Origin: DASVVT01 sp036386415
GTDB taxonomy: Bacteria; Acidobacteriota; Blastocatellia; Pyrinomonadales; Pyrinomonadaceae
Reading direction: 5' to 3'
DNA: 64,000 nt
Assembly (NCBI GenBank): GCA_036386415.1
Contig: DASVVT010000051.1
Coordinates: 1-64,000 of the forward strand
A program made the translations under genes and the position numbers. Positions within the stretch are counted from its first letter, which is position 1; every line of letters starts with the position of its first letter. This document shows positions 17,881 to 26,016 of the stretch, piece after piece. A model generated the notes under the pieces. That model ran no database searches. It was given only the letters and a program-made list of their open reading frames with translations, and was not told the origin of the DNA.

Positions 17881-18738
17881 AAATCTCGCCCCATAAATGG
17901 CCTGAATGCCCTGAATATCGTCGTCTGTCAGCTCCCTTCGCGGGCCGCCATAGAAGGCGTACATGACCGCCGAGGGGATATTCGAGTGGTTCAAGCCGAG
18001 CGAATGGCCGAACTCGTGCAGAGAGACTGTCGGCAGATCAATCCCTGTCGGCGGCAGGTTCACAGACCACGTTTCCGAATCGTCAAAATGCATGTCGCCT
18101 GCGATGTCGCCTCCGTTGGGCGGAGGGAAAAAGGCATGAGCGAGTACGCCGCTGGGGCCGTCAAACGCAGACCCGTCACCATGATCGCCCGTGAACCAGC
18201 CGATCCGTATGTCTGCGCTCCCGCCCGTTTCGGTGAAGTTCAAAGGGGACACAGCCGCCCAGCGGTCGAGTGAGCCGCGAATCGCAGCACGCAAGTTGGC
18301 CTGGCTGGTGTCATTTGTGAAATTGTCGAAACGATAGGTCAGGTTAGGCGAAGGCCAGCGGTTTCCCTGAAGCACGAAATCCCGAGATGTGACCTCACGG
18401 GAAGGGGCGATTCCAGGCCCACCGGAGCCGGGGACGATGTCTGGAAAACCGCACCGCGGCTGCTGCATTAAAGCAAGCGTCTCTTCATTCAGCTTGCCGT
18501 CCTCCTTCAAGCCCTGTGCGCGTTGAAACATCCGCACGGCTTGCTCCATGGTCTCGTCATATTTTTTCGTGTCTGGAGGGTCAAAGGGGACTGCCGCTCG
18601 CCAGTCCCGAAAAACAGTTAACTTTTCGTTGGGGAAGTAGCCAAATTTTTTCAGGTAGCTGTGGAGCTTCTGTACCTCCGCTCCCTGATCGCCTTTGGCG
18701 AGGGGTTGTTGAGGGGCATTATTATTTTGAGGTGCCAT
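16900..18738 (-). CDS. Matrixin-type metalloprotease with seven-blade propeller
   Basis: A 612-residue predicted zinc protease. Order: peptidoglycan-binding-like prodomain (about 12-92), a complete cysteine switch PRCGFPD (94-100), catalytic matrixin domain with zinc site HEFGHSLGLNH (His241, Glu242, His245, His251) and Met-turn SAVMYAF, then seven repeats of about 47 residues starting DGRLEVF and containing DNALWHIWQ and GWSGW. The last repeat stops after GGWS while the first is preceded by RWASLGG, the strand exchange expected of a closed beta-propeller. This mirrors animal MMPs (prodomain, catalytic, propeller) although the propeller type differs from hemopexin. No classical signal peptide is seen, so export is unexplained. 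Confidence 0.85.
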   Translation of the reverse strand: MAPQNNNAPQQPLAKGDQGAEVQKLHSYLKKFGYFPNEKLTVFRDWRAAVPFDPPDTKKYDETMEQAVRMFQRAQGLKEDGKLNEETLALMQQPRCGFPDIVPGSGGPGIAPSREVTSRDFVLQGNRWPSPNLTYRFDNFTNDTSQANLRAAIRGSLDRWAAVSPLNFTETGGSADIRIGWFTGDHGDGSAFDGPSGVLAHAFFPPPNGGDIAGDMHFDDSETWSVNLPPTGIDLPTVSLHEFGHSLGLNHSNIPSAVMYAFYGGPRRELTDDDIQGIQAIYGARFRWASLGGAVFDPVAINNQDGRLEVFAKGTDNALWHIWQTAPNNGWSGWASRGGVMGSKVAAGRNQDGRLEVFVRGTDGALWHIWQHAAGGWSGWASRGGVITTAPAVGRNADGRLEVFAKGTDNALWHIWQTAPNNGWSGWASRGGVITSEPVVVSNADGRLEVFVKGTDNALWHIWQTAPNNGWSGWQSLGGTITSLPAVGRNADGRLEVVARSTDNALWHIWQTAPNSGWSGWASLGGIVNEPTLVNNADGRLEVFVRGSDNALWHMWQTSPSNGWSGWSTLGGQLVGGPVAARNQDGRLEVFVKGTDNALWHTWQSAPNGGWS

Positions 18739-19641
18739 CTTCTTTCTCCTACTTTTAGAGGCCCACGTCTAAACGGCCTGCGCCAGCGTCCCCGGTAGGC
18801 CATCGGCGGGAACGTTCAATGTCTGTCGTACGGCAACATCTCTGAGCTATGCCGCGTTGAAGAATTGCGCTTGCCGCTTCATGACAATATTTCTGATCGA
18901 GCGAGGATAAGTTGAACGGATGCTGGTCGCCTTCGGCTTCGGAGCGCGCAGAGGGATGGTCTAAGCGATGCGACTCTCAGATACCTTTGCGTCGAGCAAT
19001 GACAATGGCAAAGATACGAATGGAAAACTGCCCCGGCGCGGAGACTATCCTGAGCGGCTCTTGAGGGCTGATGTGTGGTCACCAGCTTGAGATCAGCAGA
19101 CAAAAGCTATAATGCTTCAACTCGATAGCGCGCCCACGCTATACCCTTTTGTTCACGGAGTCAATAGAGAAAAGGCGTCTCAAATCGGCGTGGCCGTGCC
19201 CATCGCGCAGACCTTCGAGGCAGTCTGTTGAATGGTTCCCAGCCAATCAATTCGCGGGTCAGAAAGAGGGGCACGGGCTCTGCCGCCTCTGTGCAGCTCT
19301 CTCTGCACCTTTTTCTGTTTCACAGTTCGGTATTACAATCAGAGCGCTCATCAAGTTGAAGCACAACGGTTTTCATTGATCTGTTATCTATTCTGATTTA
19401 AGGCGTCTGTAAAAGTGAGGGAAGAATTGAACGCAGAGGGCGCAAAGGAGGAAGACGCTGGAGGCGCGCAAAGCAGTTCAACTCTCTGCGACCTTGGCGA
19501 ACAGCCTTCGCGTCCTCCAGCGTTTAAATCCTCCCTTTGTAGATACCCTCTTAAATATTTCAAAAGCGTTGTTATGTCGTAAGGCGTGCTTGCCGGTCGA
19601 TCTTTTGAAAGCGCGCGCACGACACTGAAGGGGAATTTTCC
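18739..19641. other. Intergenic region of about 900 bases
   Basis: Between the divergent matrixin gene and a small hypothetical gene. Short frames exist on both strands but none has a ribosome site or protein-like composition. The only structure I see is the word-hairpin at 19425-19530. Confidence 0.5.
19425..19530. repeat. Word-hairpin of CGCAGAGGGCGCAAAGG type
   Basis: The left arm reads AACGCAGAGGGCGCAAAGGA, then GGAAGACGCTGGAGG; the right arm carries CTCTGCGACCTTGGCG and CGTCCTCCAGCGTTTAAAT. The same word family appears at 31656 and 36665. Confidence 0.6.
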
Positions 19642-20088
19642 ATGTCAGAGATTCAAACCCTGCCGTCTGACGAAGTGCTCAGGCATCTTCAGGAACTGAT
19701 CCTGAAAGCAGTGCTCACCAATCAACCCTTACCGCACAGCGCCCGGCCTTTAAACTTCCCGGACATCTCTTACATCATGGGACACTCAAGCATCTACCTG
19801 TCGAATGAAAATCTGTCCGGGCCAATCTCCATCGAAGGATTACCCAAGCCTTTGCGCATCCTTTCGCCTGAAGAACTGTCACAGGAAGCGCGCGAGCAGG
19901 GAGACCTGGCGTACCTGCTCTTTCGTCCGCCGGAAAAGGAGGGCAACTCCGTGAGGTTGACGCTTGAAGGGAGGATGGCCCCGCGCGATCCGCAGCAGCG
20001 CATGCTCGGCTTGAGCGGAGTTCAGGTCAGGTTTCGCGAGGATGGAGGAGAGTGGAAGCCTGATGAGCCGGTCATGTTTGCGAGTTGA
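19642..20088 (+). CDS. Hypothetical protein (148 aa)
   Basis: A 148-residue soluble protein starting at an ATG preceded by GAAGGGGAA. The N-terminal third is helical (DEVLRHLQELILKAVL); the rest is mixed with a beta-rich end (VRLTLEGRMAPRD, VQVRFREDGGEW). No signal peptide, metal motif or recognisable family. Codon usage and the ribosome site support it as a real gene. Its neighbours give no functional clue. Confidence 0.6.
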   Translation: MSEIQTLPSDEVLRHLQELILKAVLTNQPLPHSARPLNFPDISYIMGHSSIYLSNENLSGPISIEGLPKPLRILSPEELSQEAREQGDLAYLLFRPPEKEGNSVRLTLEGRMAPRDPQQRMLGLSGVQVRFREDGGEWKPDEPVMFAS

Positions 20089-20311
20089 AAGACGTGTCAT
20101 CACAGCCTGGCTCAAGGGCGTCGGATGAGCGTTGAGCAGCCTACAATTCGTATTGTAAAGAAACGCTGGCCGCAATCATTGTACGCTTTTACTCGTCGCC
20201 GGATGACCCTTCTCTACTTTACTATCAAGCTTTACGCCCGCCGCTCGGCTGGCACATCGGTTGCGGTGGTAAACACGCTTATGCTCAATAATTTTAAGGG
20301 AGGGAACGAAC

Positions 20312-20965
20312 GTGCGTAATAAGCTTTTAGGCGGTCTGTGCCTGCTGGCGCTGCTTGTCATGGCAGCCGGATGTTCCGAGAATCAGAGCACAGCTAATAC
20401 AAGTGATAACACCAACACAGCCACGGTCAATACCACAACGACGACGACTACCGCGACGACGAGCGTGCCCGAGGCGCGCCCCGCGCCTGATAATTCTGAA
20501 ATTACGACGACCAGCGAGAACGGCGTGACGACAGAGACGCGAACTTTCAAGAACAACACGCGCGTCTCGAAGGTCGTCGTCACGACGCGCGACGGCAAGC
20601 GCACAGCCCAAGTCTATTCGACCAGCAATGAAGTGCGCGACCTGCCGGAGAATGATGTCGAGCGGGCGCTTGATAATACAGGCGACGCTCTGGCGAACGC
20701 CGCCGGTTTAGTCACAGACAAATCGAAGGAAGCTCTCTCGACAACCAAGGAAGGGGCCGAGAAGGTCGCCGATAAGACCAAAGAGGGCGCTGAGAAGGTT
20801 GTAGACAAGACCAAGGAGGGGGCCGGAAAGGTCGTTGACAAGACCGTCGAAGGCACGAAGACCGTCACGCAGAAGACCGCAGAGGGAGCCAAGACTGTTG
20901 GCGAAAAGACTGTCGAAGGAGCTAAGAAAGCGGGTAAGACGGTCAAAGATAAGCTCACCCCGTAG
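20312..20965 (+). CDS. Lipoprotein with LEA-like 11-residue repeats
   Basis: A 217-residue putative lipoprotein starting at GTG, with AAGGGAGG upstream. The signal peptide ends in the lipobox VMAAGC. A Thr/Asn-rich linker (about 25-55) leads to a small charged domain (55-115), then a C-terminal amphipathic tract of 11-residue units such as KTKEGAEKVVD. Such repeats resemble late embryogenesis abundant (group 3) proteins, which are disordered in water and helical on drying. A role in envelope stress or desiccation tolerance is inference. An intrinsic terminator follows. Confidence 0.75.
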   Translation: MRNKLLGGLCLLALLVMAAGCSENQSTANTSDNTNTATVNTTTTTTTATTSVPEARPAPDNSEITTTSENGVTTETRTFKNNTRVSKVVVTTRDGKRTAQVYSTSNEVRDLPENDVERALDNTGDALANAAGLVTDKSKEALSTTKEGAEKVADKTKEGAEKVVDKTKEGAGKVVDKTVEGTKTVTQKTAEGAKTVGEKTVEGAKKAGKTVKDKLTP

Positions 20966-20994
20966 CTCTCCGAAGGATAATTACATTTCAAAGG

Positions 20995-21023
20995 AAAGGC
21001 AGCCGTCCGGAGGCTGCCTTTTC
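20995..21023 (+). terminator. Intrinsic terminator after the LEA-like lipoprotein gene
   Basis: AAAGGCAGCC pairs with GGCTGCCTTT across a seven-base loop and runs into TTTTCT. Confidence 0.85.
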
Positions 21024-21435
21024 TATCATCCTTATAAACTATGATAACTCTCCTCGCGCTCACCCCCGCCTTCTCGAAAATAGATCGTCCCCTGAGCTGA
21101 TTGCGGTTTGTGACGGTGTGCGCCTCCCTCACGGTCTGGGCTTCTGCCGTGTGCCTTGTATAGGGCAGATGCCTAAGCAGAGATTGAAAATTTCAGGGCG
21201 CTTTCACTGCGGCTCTGCCGCCTTGGCTGTGCGGGAAGGCAAAGCCTTTCCGCACAGCCAAGGCGGCAGAGCGGCAAGAGCCAAAACATCCCCGAACTTT
21301 CCACACTCTACTTAGACCAGGAGGCCGTAAGCTCACGTCACACTCAACTGCGTATGACTATGATGATATACTCGCGACAGTGACCAAATAAGAGCAGACC
21401 GCTTGGGTCTGCCGTCATGATAGGAGTTTTCAGTT
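21024..21435. other. Intergenic region with a 29-bp hairpin
   Basis: About 410 bases without a convincing gene. It contains the long hairpin at 21212-21272 and the upstream region of the next small gene (GATAGGAG before its ATG). Confidence 0.5.
21212..21272. repeat. 29-bp near-perfect hairpin with a three-base loop
   Basis: The left arm GCTCTGCCGCCTTGGCTGTG continues to AAGGC and pairs with its complement ending GGCGGCAGAGC, with one G-T wobble position. No T-tract follows. It could be a REP-like element or a structured RNA. Confidence 0.75.
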
Positions 21436-21732
21436 ATGGGAGATACGACGCGGTTCACGATCATCTGCCCTTGTTGCGAAGCCACGCTGGCCGTTGACGC
21501 ACAGACCGGGGTCATCATCTCGCACGAAGAGAAAGCCAAGCCGACGGCCTCTTTCGACGAGATGCTCAAGGGGCTCGATAAGCAGAAGCAGCAGCGCGAG
21601 CAGATATTCCAGCAGGAGCTCGGCTCGCTCAAAGACCGCGAGCGCTTGCTCGAAGAGAAGTTCCGCGAGGCCATGAAGCGCGCGGAGAAGGATAAGGATA
21701 AGCCCTACATCAACCCGCTCGATGTGGATTAA
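21436..21732 (+). CDS. Small protein with CPCC motif and coiled coil
   Basis: A 98-residue protein beginning with a beta-hairpin that carries a CPCC motif (FTIICPCCEATLAVDAQTG), like half of a zinc ribbon, followed by a charged coiled-coil region (about 45-90) rich in Lys, Glu and Gln. Only two cysteines are present, so metal binding would need dimerisation. GATAGGAG lies upstream of the ATG. I do not recognise a named family. Confidence 0.7.
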   Translation: MGDTTRFTIICPCCEATLAVDAQTGVIISHEEKAKPTASFDEMLKGLDKQKQQREQIFQQELGSLKDRERLLEEKFREAMKRAEKDKDKPYINPLDVD

Positions 21733-21738
21733 GGCTTT

Positions 21739-21861
21739 CCCGGGAGCGCGGGCATCCCTGCCCGCAAGCGTGCGCCAGCACGCTCCCTCAAGCTGCATTA
21801 TGTCGAGCGTTAATGTTCGCGCTTACGCGCTCATGCGGGCAGGGATGCCCGCGCTCCCGGG
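21739..21861. repeat. Palindromic element, copy 1, upstream of the RAYT gene
   Basis: A perfect 28-bp inverted repeat (21739-21766 and 21834-21861), core GCGGGCATCCCTGCCCGC, encloses a loop with GTGCGCCAGCACGCTCCCTC. The element ends at the GTG start of the transposase gene. A second copy in the same orientation lies downstream of the gene. Confidence 0.9.
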
Positions 21862-22497
21862 GTGAAGCCGCTTATGATTCTCAGACCTCAGGGCTGGCAC
21901 AGCCGGGGTTATCTACCTCATTTTGATGGCGGTCGGATTCCGCAGGCAATCACATTTCGTCTACACGATTCGTTACCGCAGGCGCTGTTGGAAAGGTGGC
22001 GACGCGAGTTGGCCTCACAGGAAGGGCAGAGGCTTGATGTCGAGTTACGACGGCGCATAGAGGGCTACCTAGACCGGGGCTACGGCAATGCTCATCTGAG
22101 AGACCCGCGTCTTGCCGCCCTAGTGCAGAGCGCTTTGCTGCATTTTGACGGCGAGCGTTACAGGTTATCGGCCTGGGCAATCATGCCTAACCACGTACAT
22201 CTGCTGGTAACGCCTGATAGTAGCTACACCCTTTCGCGCATCATGCATTCGCTCAAATCTTACACGGCGCAGGAAGCCAACAAACTACTGGAAAGACAGG
22301 GAGAGTTTTGGATGGATGACTATTTTGACCGGTTCATCCGCGACGCCGAACACTTTGCGCAGGCCATCGCTTACATTGAGAACAATCCGGTCAAAGCGCA
22401 TCTCTGCCATGCTGCACACGAATGGCCTTTCAGCAGCGCCTGGTTTCGCGCCAATCCTGGGAGCACACCTGGGAGCGCGGGTATCCCTACCCGCTAG
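21862..22497 (+). CDS. REP-associated tyrosine transposase (RAYT, Y1 family)
   Basis: A 211-residue Y1 (TnpA_REP/IS200-like) single-strand transposase. The HUH motif is NHVHLL (within WAIMPNHVHLLVTP), and the C-terminal helix with YIENNP contains the catalytic Tyr region of the family. RAYTs cut and move REP palindromes. Here the gene is bracketed by two direct copies of a palindromic element, which fits that role exactly. The GTG at 21862 abuts the upstream copy; no other ribosome site is seen. The C-terminal tail (GSTPGSAGIPTR) is encoded by the downstream element. Confidence 0.9.
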   Translation: MKPLMILRPQGWHSRGYLPHFDGGRIPQAITFRLHDSLPQALLERWRRELASQEGQRLDVELRRRIEGYLDRGYGNAHLRDPRLAALVQSALLHFDGERYRLSAWAIMPNHVHLLVTPDSSYTLSRIMHSLKSYTAQEANKLLERQGEFWMDDYFDRFIRDAEHFAQAIAYIENNPVKAHLCHAAHEWPFSSAWFRANPGSTPGSAGIPTR

Positions 22498-22597
22498 CGT
22501 GCGCCAGCATGCTCCCTCAAGTTGTATTATATGGAACATTGATGTTCGCGCTCTGGCGAGCGCTCATGCGGGCTGTAGGGTGACCCGCGCTCCCGGG
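22468..22597. repeat. Palindromic element, copy 2, downstream of the RAYT gene
   Basis: Diverged copy of the element at 21739-21861 in the same orientation, sharing GTGCGCCAGCA, GCTCCCTCAAG, GATGTTCGCGCT and GCGCTCATGCGGG. Its left arm encodes the RAYT tail, and its right end supplies the GGGAAGGTG ribosome site of the restriction-modification gene that starts at 22607. Confidence 0.88.
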
Positions 22598-22606
22598 AAG
22601 GTGATA

Positions 22607-25546
22607 ATGACCGTAGCTGAATTTGTAGCCAAGTGGAACAGGGTAGAGTTAACGGAGCGCGCGGCCTCGCAGCAGCATTTCCTTGACTTGTGCGAGGTGT
22701 TCGATCATCCCAAACCTGCGGAGGTTGACCCCGCAGGCGAGTGGTTCACCTTCGAGCGCGGGGCTGCGAAGCATGGCGGAGGCAAGGGCTGGGCGGATGT
22801 CTGGAAACGCGGCTATTTCGGCTGGGAGTACAAGGGCAAGCATAAAGACCTCAACGCCGCTTACGATCAACTGCTGAAGTACAGGGAGGCGCTCGAAAAC
22901 CCGCCCCTGCTCGTAGCGTGTGATATGGACAGGATCGTCATTCACACGAACTTCACGGCGACGGCGAATAAGACCTACGAGATCAGCCTCAACGAGCTGG
23001 ACACTCCGCGCAACATAGAGATCGTGCGCTGGCTCTTTCACGAGCCGGAGCGCTTGCGCCCCAGTGCGACGAGCGAAGCAATCACCACGGAGGTGGCCGA
23101 GCGTCTGGGTGAAGTCGCGCAGGGTCTGCGCGCGCGCGATAATGATCCGATGGAAGTGGCTCGTTTTCTGGATCGGATCGTCTTCTGTCTCTTTGCAGAG
23201 GATGTCGGCCTGCTGCCGCGCAATCTCTTCAGCCAGATCGTAGAGAAGTCGCGCGACCCGGAGCACTTCGCGCGGCTGATCGGCCAGCTTTTCGACGCGA
23301 TGGCCGTGGGCGGAGACTTCGGCCTTGAGACGATACGCCACTTCAACGGCAACCTGTTCGCAGAGAGCCCCGTGCTGCTGCTCACAACCGCAGAGATCAG
23401 GCATGTACAGGCGGCGGCGCGTCTCGATTGGGTGGCGGTTGACCCGTCCATCTTCGGCACACTCTTCGAGCGCAGCCTTGATCCGGCGAAACGCTCACAA
23501 CTCGGCGCGCAGTACACTAGCCGCGAAGACATTGAAACACTCATTGAGCCGGTCGTGATGCAGCCGCTCCGCCGTGAGTGGCAGGAGACGAAGCGGGCGG
23601 TCGAAAACCTGCTGTTGACCGGCAGGAAGTCGAACGGTAAAGAGAAGGCGCTAACCCCCAAAGCTAGACACAAGGCAATCCAGGAGGCGACGCGCCAGCC
23701 TCGCGCGCTGCTGCGTCAGTTTCACGAAAGGCTCGCGGAGGTGCGAGTGCTCGACCCGGCCTGCGGTTCTGGAAACTTCCTCTACGTGACGTTGCAGAAG
23801 CTGAAAGACCTTGAGAAAGAGGTGCTCGTGTATGCCGGAGACAACCGCCTCGGAAGTTTCATCCCGTTGGTCGGGCCGTGGCAGTTCTACGGCATAGAGG
23901 TCAACCCCTACGCCTTCGATCTGGCGCAGACGACCGTCTGGATAGGCTACCTGCAATGGATACAGGCCAACGGCTTCGGCACGCCGACCGAGCCGATCCT
24001 GCGCCGCATGGACAACTTCCGCCTCATGGACGCGATCCTGGATTTGTCAGACCCGGAGCACCCACGAGAGCCAGACTGGCCTGAAGTGGAATTCATCGTC
24101 GGCAACCCGCCCTTTCTTGGCGACAAGAAGATGCGTCGCGAATTAGGACATGAATACGTTGAGACTTTGAGAGAACTTTATAAGGGAAGAGTACCAGGTG
24201 CGGCTGACCTTGTTACATATTGGTTTGAAAGGGCGAGAAAGCAAATTGAAACGGGTAGATGTAAGCGAGCAGGTTTAATTGGTACTCAGGCGATTCGCAA
24301 AGGAATGAGCAATAAGGTTCTTCAGCGAATTAAAAGTTCGGGAGACATTTTCTTTGCTATATCTGATCGTAATTGGATTTTAGAGGGTGCGAACGTACAT
24401 GTAAGTTTGGTCGGCTTTGATGATGGAAGCGAACAAGCCCGTGTTCTTGATGGGAAACCAGTAAAAACAATCTTAAGCAAACTAACTGGTGGAAATGACG
24501 ATGTGCCAGATGTTATCAAGGCGAGGACATTGGCTGAAAACGCCGGTTTATGTTTTCACGGTATTATGAAGGCAGGGGCGTTCAACATTACAGAGCAATT
24601 AGCTCGGCAGATGTTGCATTCTCCAAATCCTCATGGGAAACCAAATAGTGATGTGCTCCGTCCTCGACGAACATCTCGTGACATCCTTAACCGTACGGAA
24701 AGTGGGTGGATTATTGATTTCGGGTGTGACACCAAGGAGGACGAAGGCGCAAAGTATGAACTCCCTTGGGAGTATTTAGTAAAAAATGTCAAACCAGAAA
24801 GAATCAAAAACCGGCGTCCACGTATGGCAAAGCTCTGGTGGATACATGGTGAATGTCGTCCCGGCTTGCGCAAAGGTCTGACAAAATGCTCACGCTTCAT
24901 TGCCACACCAGAAACCTCCAAACATAGAATTTTCGCGTGGCTGGATATTGTTTATCTTGCAGACCATAAAAATAACGCATTCCCCCGCGATGATAATTAC
25001 TTCTTTGGCATTTTACATTCTCGAATTCACGAAATTTGGGCGCGAGGTACAGGTGGTCAACTCCGTGAAAAGGAAAGCGGATTTACTTACACACCAATTG
25101 AATGCTTTGAGAAGTTTCCTTTTCCTGAACCCACGCCGGAACAGGAAGCGGCGATTGCGGGTGCGGCGAAGGAGTTGGACGAGTTGCGGCAGAGGTGGCT
25201 GAATCCGCCGGAATGGACGCGTGAGGAGGTGCTGGAATTCCCGGGCTCGGTTGACGGCCCGTGGGCGCGCTACGTCCAAGACGCGGACGCGCGAGGTGTT
25301 GGCACTGTGCGCTACCCGCGACTTGTCCCGAAAGACGAGGCCGCCGCCAGTCAGCTTGCAAAACGCACGCTGACTAACCTCTACAACCAGCGCCCGACGT
25401 GGCTCGACCTCGCGCACCGCAAACTGGATGAAGCAGTCTTCGCCGCCTACGGCTGGCACGCAGCCATCTCCGACGAGGAGATACTGGCGAGCCTGCTCGC
25501 CCTCAATCTTGAGCGAGAACCGGCTAAAAGCCGCGCCAAAGAATGA
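22607..25546 (+). CDS. MmeI-type (type IIG/IIL) restriction-modification enzyme
   Basis: A 979-residue single-chain restriction endonuclease and adenine methyltransferase. The N-terminal nuclease has the D-x9-ExK motif at D64, E74 and K76 (ADVWKRGYFGWEYKGK), the same spacing described for MmeI. The methyltransferase core holds SAM motif DPACGSGNFLYV (about 382-393) and catalytic NPPF (about 499). A target recognition region follows, then a C-terminal helical part. Bases from about 24120 to 25120 (target recognition region) are clearly AT-richer with different codon use, while both flanks are GC-rich, so specificity may have been exchanged. The start at 22607 has GGGAAGGTG upstream; an earlier in-frame opening runs through the RAYT gene and is rejected. 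Confidence 0.88.
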   Translation: MTVAEFVAKWNRVELTERAASQQHFLDLCEVFDHPKPAEVDPAGEWFTFERGAAKHGGGKGWADVWKRGYFGWEYKGKHKDLNAAYDQLLKYREALENPPLLVACDMDRIVIHTNFTATANKTYEISLNELDTPRNIEIVRWLFHEPERLRPSATSEAITTEVAERLGEVAQGLRARDNDPMEVARFLDRIVFCLFAEDVGLLPRNLFSQIVEKSRDPEHFARLIGQLFDAMAVGGDFGLETIRHFNGNLFAESPVLLLTTAEIRHVQAAARLDWVAVDPSIFGTLFERSLDPAKRSQLGAQYTSREDIETLIEPVVMQPLRREWQETKRAVENLLLTGRKSNGKEKALTPKARHKAIQEATRQPRALLRQFHERLAEVRVLDPACGSGNFLYVTLQKLKDLEKEVLVYAGDNRLGSFIPLVGPWQFYGIEVNPYAFDLAQTTVWIGYLQWIQANGFGTPTEPILRRMDNFRLMDAILDLSDPEHPREPDWPEVEFIVGNPPFLGDKKMRRELGHEYVETLRELYKGRVPGAADLVTYWFERARKQIETGRCKRAGLIGTQAIRKGMSNKVLQRIKSSGDIFFAISDRNWILEGANVHVSLVGFDDGSEQARVLDGKPVKTILSKLTGGNDDVPDVIKARTLAENAGLCFHGIMKAGAFNITEQLARQMLHSPNPHGKPNSDVLRPRRTSRDILNRTESGWIIDFGCDTKEDEGAKYELPWEYLVKNVKPERIKNRRPRMAKLWWIHGECRPGLRKGLTKCSRFIATPETSKHRIFAWLDIVYLADHKNNAFPRDDNYFFGILHSRIHEIWARGTGGQLREKESGFTYTPIECFEKFPFPEPTPEQEAAIAGAAKELDELRQRWLNPPEWTREEVLEFPGSVDGPWARYVQDADARGVGTVRYPRLVPKDEAAASQLAKRTLTNLYNQRPTWLDLAHRKLDEAVFAAYGWHAAISDEEILASLLALNLEREPAKSRAKE

Positions 25547-26016
25547 AAAACTCCCTTTCGCAAGCTGAAGATCACGCCCCGCAGTCTGAAAATCGCCATT
25601 CTCCGAGCGAAAATCGCCTTCCGCAAGGTGAAAGTCGGCTTCCCCAGCCTAAAAATCGGTATACTTTTTACGAAAGTTGCTTTAATCATCAAGGAAGTCT
25701 GAATTCTCAGGGTGGAAATCGGAATTTAGCGCGTGAAAGTCGGCTTTTTCATAATGAATACAGGTTTTTGCGCTTTGGAAGTTGGCGTCTCTCCATGCCG
25801 TGATAACCCGACCAGCTTAAGCAGGCGAGTTCTAACGGCCTCCTTTAACTTAAAACTCGGCGTGGCTCATCTACGTATAAGAACTACTCGTGGTAGACTC
25901 CGCGCATGTGCAACAGCCTTCAGCTTTACACGCATCAAAAGGCGCGGCACACCGCGTCGAGGGGAGACCGCAAACAGTAAGTGCCCGTCCATTTTAACCC
26001 TTTGGAGCTATTAAGA
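25547..26016. other. Non-coding stretch between the RM gene and the M16 peptidase
   Basis: About 470 bases. The first half is a degenerate 21-nt-period repeat (described separately). The second half shows no clear gene; TTTGGAG before 26017 is the ribosome site of the next gene. Confidence 0.5.
25560..25800. repeat. Degenerate 21-nt-period tandem repeat (about 11 units)
   Basis: Units are built on TGAAAATCGCC or TGAAAGTCGGCTT every 21 bases. In one plus-strand frame the first six units read as heptapeptides of the form LKIAxxR (LKIAILR, AKIAFRK, VKVGFPS, LKIGILF); in another frame an 86-codon ORF (25543-25803) overlaps the RM stop. The minus strand is also open. Because several frames are open through the same period, I treat it as a repeat rather than a gene. 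Confidence 0.7.

Noticed and set aside
18879..19379. Short ORFs in the 900-base gap after the matrixin gene
   Set aside because: No ribosome sites, arginine/serine-rich shadow-like composition and no recognisable motifs on either strand.
20125..20319. 64-residue ORF upstream of the LEA-like lipoprotein
   Set aside because: It overlaps the lipoprotein start, lacks a ribosome site, and its end is the translated ribosome site of the next gene.
22316..22606. N-terminal extension of the RM protein from 22316
   Set aside because: This frame runs antiphase through the RAYT gene and the palindromic element; the start at 22607 has a ribosome site and protein-like sequence begins there.
25543..25803. 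86-residue protein overlapping the RM stop
   Set aside because: The sequence is only the 21-nt repeat read in one of several open frames, with low-complexity composition; kept as a repeat.
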